A DNA stretch of 64,000 bases, from the NCBI RefSeq assembly GCF_018446385.1, contig NC_056005.1, forward strand, positions 43,219,461 through 43,283,460. Direction: 5' to 3'. Positions 57,481-64,000 of the stretch are shown piece after piece. Both the position numbers and the translations under genes were made by a program. Each line of letters opens with the position of its first letter. The stretch's first letter is position 1. The stretch comes from Zingiber officinale (Eukaryota > Streptophyta > Magnoliopsida > Zingiberales > Zingiberaceae). The notes under the pieces are model-generated. The model was not told where the DNA came from and made no database searches. It saw nothing but the letters and a program-made list of their open reading frames with translations.

Positions 57481-57486
57481 GTAGTG

Positions 57487-58033
57487 TAGGAGATTGCTTG
57501 GCCTAAGTCAGAGTACATATATTGACAAGGACTAAAGTACTTGATAGCGGTCAAGAATATTCTTAAGTACTTGAGAAGGACTAAAGAATATTTCTTGATA
57601 TATGGAGGCGATGACGAGCTAGCTGTAAAGGGTGACCAGGATGATTATCGATCGCAGTCTAGGTTCGTGTTTTGCATAAATGGTGGTGCTGTGAGCTGGA
57701 AGAGTTCGAAGCAGGACACAGTTGCTGGTTTTACAACAGAGGTCGAGTATATTGCTGTATCAGAAGCAACAAAGGAGGAAGTTTGGATCCCCAAGTTCAT
57801 TACTGAGCTTGGGGTGGTTCCTAGCATAGCCGATCCGATAGAGCTCTATTGTGACAACAAGGGAGCAATTGCACAGGCTAAGGAACCTCGCTCACACCAG
57901 CGGACCAAACACATACTACAGCGCTTCCATCTCATTCGAGAGATCATCGATAGAGGAGATGTGAAGATTTGCAGAGTACCCACAGAGGCTAACATCGCTG
58001 ATCCCTTGACCAAGGCTTTGGCACAGAGAAAGC
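57487..58033 (+). pseudogene. copia RT end and RNase H, right of the CACTA element
   Basis: It resumes the copia RT block broken at 46187 (LGLSQSTYID), then after stops reads an RNase H frame from 57541. Visible are NILKYLRRTKEYFLIYGG, GGAVSWKSSKQDT, EVEYIAVSEATKE and LYCDNKGAI. It runs to LTKALAQRK and directly into an LTR at 58034 without the usual tail and purine tract. Part of the RT/RNase H join is missing, so the enzyme is dead. Confidence 0.85.
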
Positions 58034-60336
58034 TGTTGGAGTGTATACTGAAAGCCTAAGCTTTTATAAACATTTATTTTGAATAAAGAATCACATTTGG
58101 TCAAATTGTCTACATTTAGTTGTAGTTGTTCAATTAATTTATATTGTAGATAACATAGTATGTGGTGCTACATACAGAAGATGATGTTATCAGTACCTTA
58201 TAAATTATAAACAGTAGCTCACGACCAAAATGGAAAGGAACAAACCATTGGAAGGTCGTAGTGTAATTAGGAATTAGTTTATCTTGACTATATAATTACA
58301 CTAGTACACTTAGAGTGTATTGAGTAGGATCATTTGAGGTTGTTTCTTTTATACTAACTTTATAAAGGAACAAATACCTCAGTTATTATAGAAGTGTGTG
58401 CTCTTAATCCTAATATAATAACAAGCACATATATTTGATATTTATTTCTTTAATTTATCAATGGGTGAGATTTAGTTCGATAAATCAATAAGCTCGATAA
58501 GTTGGGAAATGATATTACTTATAGTGTGTGTTGTTGATTATAAAAGGAAATTGTGTCCTAGTAATCTAGGTTGATAATGTCCCCAAGATGAACTCATAAA
58601 GATTGTCATGTTAAACCCTGCAGGTGGACTTAGTCCGACATGACAATGAGGTTGAGTGGTACTATTCTTGGATAAAGATATTAATTAAATGAGTTGTCAG
58701 TAACTCACTTAATTAGTGGACATTTGACATCTTAAACACAGGGAGACTAACATACTTATAATAAGAAGGAGCCCAAAAATGTAATTTGGGATTGGTGCGG
58801 TAGTTCAATAATAGTTCTCTAGTGGAATGAATTATTATTGATAAAGTTAAGTTGTGTGTTCGGGGCGAACATGGGATGCTTAATTTTATCGGAAGACCAA
58901 AACCAATTCCTCCTCTTGGTCCCTATCGTAGCCTCTTATTTATAGAGTACTATACCCACCTTCATACCCATGATAAGGGAACCGACCAAGCTAGCTTGTG
59001 GTTCAAGCTAGGGCCGGCCAAGCCTTAATTCATGGGTGGCCGACCCCCATTAAATTAAAAGGAGTTTTAATTTTAATTTTTATTATGTGGAAGATATAAT
59101 TTATTAAAGAGAATTAAAATTAAAATATCTCTTTTAAAAGGATCTACAAAAGATTAAAGAAAGAGATTAGATCTCTTTCCTTATTTGTAGATTGGAAAGA
59201 TATTTTATTTTTTTTCTCTTTGAAAATTATTCACATGATGAAAAATTAAAATTATAGAAATTTCTTTTATCAACCATGAAGAGATTTTAAAGGGAAATTT
59301 TATTTTTTTTAAAAAAAAATTCCAAAGACAAATAAGGAAGTTTTATTGTTGATTAAAAATTGTCTTATTTGCTCTCCATGAGGTGGCCGGCCATGATTAA
59401 TTGATTAAGAAATTTTATTTAATTTTTCTTAATTAATTGTTGTCAAGGAAAGTTAAGGAAATTTTATTATAAATTTTATTTGCAAAAGCCAAGGAATATA
59501 AAAGAAGGGTGGGGGTCTTCATGGAGACAACCTCTTATCTCTCTCTTTTCTTGGTGTGTTCGTAACTCTCTCTCTCTCTCTTCCTTTGTGGTGGTAATCC
59601 TTCCTCTTGCTTGGAGTTCTTGTGGTGGGCGGATACTACTGGAGAAGAAGAAGAAGAAGGAGAGAAAGCTTGCATCCCTTAGAGCTTGGTTTTTCTCATC
59701 CTTGGTGAAGCTCTTGTTTTTTGGCGAACCTAGCTAGGAGGAGAAGAAGGTGCATTGGTGGTTTCTCATCTCAAAGATCGCTGCCCACCAACGTCCGAGG
59801 TTAGAAGAGGAATGGAGAAGATCAAGAGGTCTTTCTAGAAGGTATAACTAGTAATTTTCTTTTCGCATCATACTAGTTATTTTTTGGAAATAATACCAAA
59901 TACAAGAGGCTTACGATTCTAGTATTTCAATTTATTTTCATGTAGTGTTCTTATGTTTATTTCTGTGATTTGATTGTTTTTTTTTTTAAAGTTATTTTAG
60001 AAATTAAATATTAGCTTTCCATAAAGGTTTTGTCTAGTTGGTGGTTGTCATATCCAAGAATGCCATGCTGCCTCGCCACGCCAAGATCGGGAACCAATTA
60101 TGGAAATTAATATTTAATGGAATTAATAACTTAAGGTGATTTGGTCGAACGTGTTAAGTTCCGCAGGAGATCCAAGTCAAAACCTAAAAGAACAATAGAT
60201 TAAGTTTTGGATCAAACGTTAAGTTAGGTGAGGCGATCCAAAATTTAATTTAATTTAAAGAACACATGGTAGCTACGAAGGTTCAGCTTTGTAAAATTTT
60301 GTGCAAAGGAACCTCTAGTTTTCCTAGCAACCAACA
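58034..60336 (+). repeat. copia LTR, about 2.3 kb
   Basis: It starts TGTTGGAGTGTATACT and ends CAACCAACA. A TATA box (TATAAAAG, 59497-59504) precedes a CT-rich leader. A degenerate primer site follows at 60338. It lies between the RNase H fragment and a gag-pol region, so it may be shared by two tandem copies. Confidence 0.75.
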
Positions 60337-61440
60337 ATGGTAGTATCGAGCTAGGGTTTTTGCCTCTGGTATTTGGTATTAGTTTAATTATGCATCATAT
60401 CATACATAATTTAAGGTGCAGATGTTATGTGCTAACTTGTGGGATGCAGGATCCAACTATTATGACTTATAGTTTTATGTGTGTGATTGGACCCTTGGAC
60501 ATGTCAAGGGCATTTATATGTGTGTGCATGATTGTATTATAAAATACAGCAGGAGCTGTATTTAGTTTTATTAGGATTTTATTTTTATCTAGATACATGT
60601 ACATTCCTTTTATGGAATATAGGATCAAAATTGTAAAATTCTATTTATGTCATGGATCGAATCTTGCAAAGCGTGAAACCTTCAGAGGACCAGAGGCGGG
60701 TGAACAAGGAGCAAGATGGATGCAACTAGACCCTGGCGGGTGGCCAAATATGGCAGCGATTGGGATGACAACACATGGAGGATAACATAGATAAAAGCCA
60801 TAATAGTTGAAAATTAGATTTTCTATTTATTGCTTTTATATTGTGTGTGTGTGTATGTTAGTATACATGTTTAGTAGGCTAGCATAGTTAAAATTCCTCA
60901 TTTATAAATAACTAAGTGGGAGAGGATTTTAAGTAAAACCCATGGTCTCCATTACTGATTTGTAAGTGATGCAAATAAGCTTGCGCATTGGCTCTAAGTG
61001 CCTTCCTCCATATCGGATGAGCTTGTTTGTGGATCACTAGAACAAACTTCCATTTCGGATGACTATAGGAAGTTAATTAAGAGCGTGATCTTCCCATCGG
61101 AAGGGCACAATCTTATTAATGGACTTAGTATTAAGTAATGGTATACACTTAGGCACAACTAATAGTATCCCGAGTCATTGCTATTATTTGTGTGACCGGA
61201 TACCAACTATTAATTTTATTTGTCAAAAGTTAGGTTGACAAGATAATAAAATTACGGGTTAAAAACCCTCCTTTTACAAATGTTGAATTTGTATCGTCCA
61301 CCACTATCGTGGCATACAAAATTCACGGTGGTTTGAGGTGTTGGTTAATTTAAAATAGTATTGTTTGAGGAATCAATATTATTCTAAATTTAGAGTTCTC
61401 ACCAAAAGTTATTTGTGATTCTTAGGATGACTTTCACCAA
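60337..61440 (+). other. copia 5' untranslated region
   Basis: From a weak primer site (TGGTAGTATCGAGC, 60338-60351) to the start of gag homology I see no coding frame. A short TG run lies near 60842-60854. Confidence 0.5.
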
Positions 61441-62057
61441 CATACTCGTCCTAACTACATAGATTGAAAAGGAACCTGGACATTGTTCTTACTTGAAAGC
61501 TATAAATTTGTATTGACCGAGCCTTGTCCTCAAGCACCTACCGGTGAATCTACCCAAGAGGAGATTGAATATCATAGGAAATGGGTAAAAGCAGATGAGA
61601 TGTGCGGTGTTATATTTTGGCTTCTATGTCAAATGTATTGCAACATCAAGATCAAGATTTACCAACATGATATTATGAACAATCTCAAGAAACTCTTTGG
61701 TCATCAAGATAGGGCTTCTAGGAGAAGCCATGAGAAAAATAATGACAACCATGCAAGAGGGTACTCTGGAGGATCATATCCTAAAGATGATGACTTATCT
61801 AAATGAAATAGAGATCCTTGGAGGAGAAATTGATGGAAACCCGGATCGATATGATCCTCCAAACACTACCTAGAAGTTTTGAGCAATTCCACCTGAATTA
61901 CAATATGAACAAAAGGGTATATTCATTGGCGGAACTCCTTCTTGAACTTCAGGCAGCAGAAGGATTGTTTCGTCACAACTCTCATATTCACTATGTTGAA
62001 AATGGTTCTACTTCTAAGCGGGAAAGAAGAAGAAGAAACAAGTTGGTTCGAAAGTGA
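61441..62057 (+). pseudogene. copia gag
   Basis: Recognisable pieces are FVLTEPCPQAPTGES near 61507, a W-A/K-D-E helix near 61590, KLFGHQDRASR near 61695 and, in the next frame, DMILQTLPRSFEQFHLNYNM near 61848 and SLAELLLELQAAEG near 61925. They follow copia gag order but switch frames near 61690 and 61810. No knuckle is visible afterwards, although GKCF near 62107 may be its remains. Confidence 0.75.
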
Positions 62058-62219
62058 ATAAATCTCTAGGTACAGGACCTAAAGCTGGAATGAAGAAGCG
62101 TCAAGGCAAGTGCTTCATCCTATGGAGGGCATTAGGGCGGACCGCCTCGTGGGAATCGACAACAAAGGTATATCTCATGCTCTAGTTGTTGAAACATGTT
62201 TAGCGGTGTTATCTACAAG

Positions 62220-62706
62220 CACCTGTGTGTAGACACGGAGCCACCGATCATGTCTGCAATTCTTTACAGGGGTTCTAGGAAACCGACTATCTCAAGGAGA
62301 GATTACCGTCTACATGGGCAATGCTACTAAGGTGGCAGCTGTTGTAGTGGGAGACATCTACTTATCTTTTAGTAGAAATAAAAATTTGGTTTTAAGAAAT
62401 TGTCTTTATGTACCCAGTTTTAGAAAGAATTTAATTTCAGTTTCTAAACTGTTTTCAGATGGATATTCAGTTTCCTTTAGTAACGATGTAGTTATTAAGA
62501 GAAATAAAGTGATTATCTGTTCTGGTGCATTAGTTGACAATTTGTATACTTTAAATCCAATTTCTCCCACAAAGCAAAACATGGAAATTTATAACTCATC
62601 TTCTAACTCAAATAAGAGAAAAGAACCTTCAGAAATAAACCAAGCATATCTTTGGCATCTAAGGCTTGGTCATATTAACTTAAGTAGGATTCAGAGAGGC
62701 TTATAG
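62220..62706 (+). pseudogene. copia protease remnant and pre-integrase region
   Basis: The protease active site is decayed: only GATDHVCNS near 62230 remains and the Asp-Ser before it is lost. The frame from 62314 reads CLYVPSFRKNLISVSKLFSDGYSV in family style and ends with WHLRLGHINLSRIQRG, the His pair of the pre-integrase finger. A TAG stop at 62704-62706 follows. Confidence 0.8.
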
Positions 62707-63525
62707 CCGATGGACTTTTGGGTTCATTAGAGTTGAAAAATTTTCCAACTTGTGAATCTTGCTTGGAAGGTAAAATGACCAAAAGGCCTTTCAAGGCCAG
62801 AATTGGTTCATTCTGATTTGTGTGGTCCTATGTCTGTCTAGGCAAGAGGAGGTTTTGAATATTTTGTCTCTTTCATAGACGATTATTCAAGATATGGATA
62901 CATTTACCTAATGCGCCGCAAGTCCGAGTGCTTTGATAAGTTCAAAGAGTACAAGGCTGATGTGGAGAAACGACTAAGTAAAAGTATCAAGACACTACGG
63001 TCTGATCGTGGTGGCGAATACCTCTTAGGAGAGTTTAGGAAATACTTATCGGATGGGATTCAATCCCACATCCCTGGTACACTCCCACAGAATGTGTGGC
63101 GAACAAGACTCTTATGGAGATGGTTAGATCGATGATGAGTTATTCGAATTACCAAATTTGTTTTGGGATACGCTATGGAAACCAGTGTACATTCCGAACT
63201 TAGTACCTTCTAAATCGTTCTTCTCCCACTGCATGTGGAATGGGTAAAGCCAGTCTAAGACATATTTGGATTTGGGTAGTCGCACATGTGACCAGATGCC
63301 TTGATAAGTTAGAATCTCGTAAAGAAGTTCGTGGGGTATCCCAGAGGAACGAAAGGTGGTTTATTTTATAGTCCTAAAGATCAGAAGGTCATTGTTAGCA
63401 CCAATGTCCAGTTTTTAGAAGAAGACTATATAATGGATCACAAGCCCAATAGCAAAGTTGTTTTAGAAGAACTTAGAGAGGACACGTCTACCTTAGTACC
63501 AACAATACAAGATGAAGTACCATAA
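62707..63525 (+). pseudogene. copia integrase
   Basis: Finger cysteines (CESCLEGK near 62752), the first core Asp in HSDLCGP near 62812, FIDDYSRYGY near 62874, then TLRSDRGGEYL near 62995 and a shortened PGTLPQN block near 63072 (the usual following GVAERRN is altered). Later GYPRGTKGGLFYSPKDQKV near 63334 is the C-terminal block. Frameshifts separate these pieces. Confidence 0.8.
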
Positions 63526-63689
63526 GAGACTGCAACACGTGTCACAAATGATGCACAACCACAGATAGTGCCTCGTCGTAGTGGGAGGGTTGTAAGGCAG
63601 CCTGATAGATTCATGTTTTTGGGAGAGTCTTCGGACTTGATCCCGGGTAAACATGAACCTAATCCCTGACTATATGTTGAAGCACTCCA

Positions 63690-64000
63690 AGATATAGATC
63701 GCAGATCTTGGCAAAAGGCGATGATCAAATAGAGTCTATGTACTCTAATAAGGTCTGGGAGCTTGTAGAACCAACCGATGGTGTAAAAGCCGTTGGATGC
63801 AAGTGGATCTACAAAAGGAAAAGAGGACGATGAAGGTAGAAACCTTAAAGCTAGGCTTGTTGCGAAAGGGTACACTCGGAAAGAGGGAATCGACAGGAGA
63901 CCTTTTCACATAGCTATGCTTAAGTCTATCGGATACTCTTATCCATTGCTGCTTATATGGATTATGAGATTTGGCAAATGGATGTCAAGACAACTTTCCT
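63690..64000 (+). pseudogene. copia reverse transcriptase, start
   Basis: VGCKWIYKRKRG near 63791, [17 protein letters not shown] near 63846 and a degraded MDVKTTFL near 63981 are the opening motifs of the copia RT. The rest is outside the window. Confidence 0.8.

Larger units (their letters stand above)
46188..57486 (+). mobile_element. CACTA (En/Spm) transposon carrying gene fragments
   Basis: The left end is CACTACAACAAAA and the right end TTTTGTTGTAGTG, flanked by TAG on both sides (46185-46187 and 57487-57489), the 3-base duplication of this superfamily. Subterminal arrays of ACAACGGTTT/AAACCGTTGT units lie at 46205-46470 and 57215-57480. No transposase is visible. The interior holds a C/T-rich block, a 16-C run (46746-46761), and fragments of AHP, SMC5 and ALMT genes with introns. 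A gag-only LTR element (46775-53741) is inserted in it. It is a non-autonomous, gene-capturing copy. Confidence 0.92.
60337..64000 (+). mobile_element. copia element interior, runs off the window
   Basis: Gag, protease, pre-integrase, integrase and the start of RT follow the LTR in copia order. All are broken by stops and frame changes. The element continues beyond 64000. Confidence 0.85.

Noticed and set aside
63438-63875. Minus-strand open frame of 145 codons
   Set aside because: It lies antisense to copia integrase/RT and has no motif of its own.

Overview
The window is nuclear DNA of a flowering plant. The evidence is an intron-rich gene for plastid carbamoyl-phosphate synthase small subunit, a plant-type agenet/BAH gene remnant, and dense nests of plant Ty1/copia, chromovirus, CACTA and gag-only LTR elements. 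A monocot is my guess from the overall character; the sequence does not prove it.

Layout. 1-5.2 kb: the 3' part of a decayed copia element, ending in its 3' LTR. 5.4-12.1 kb: carA on the + strand, with 11 coding exons and a leader intron, the only clearly intact cellular gene. 12.4-16.1 kb: minus-strand pieces of an agenet/BAH-domain gene. These are its last exon (15785-16063), a stray duplicate fragment (12415-12535) and unidentified coding-like debris. 18.1-36.6 kb: a gag-only LTR element whose gag is split by a chromovirus with 3.1-kb LTRs (perfect ATAAG target duplication). The element also carries a 172-bp MITE. 36.9-38.9 kb: the 5' exons of the agenet/BAH gene on the minus strand, with three in-frame stops, so this gene was split and has died. 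39.8-46.1 kb: a second gag-only element on the minus strand, holding a solo LTR of a related family.

46.2-57.5 kb: a CACTA transposon with perfect CACTA...TAGTG ends and a TAG target duplication, inserted in a copia reverse-transcriptase region. It carries fragments of three unrelated cellular genes: a histidine phosphotransfer protein (AHP), SMC5 and an aluminium-activated malate transporter. A third gag-only LTR element (46775-53741, TAAAT target duplication) sits inside it. 58.0-64.0 kb: a 2.3-kb copia LTR followed by gag-pol running off the window.

The least expected signal lies in the LTRs of the gag-only elements. They carry strings of short inverted repeats with a constant loop (TGAGTGAAG) whose stem arms change together from unit to unit (CCTGG/CCAGG, CCTAG/CTAGG, CCTAA/TTAGG, TTGG/CCAA). 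A second series has longer loops (CCAAGT/ACTTGG, CCTAGC/GCTAGG, CCAACA/TGTTGG, CCTAAC/GTTAGG). This looks like covariation in a structured RNA and recurs in diverged LTR families. A similar pattern with GTC/GAC cores is present upstream of the first copia LTR.

Apart from carA there is no evidence of a working gene network. The rest records repeated insertion, gene capture and decay.
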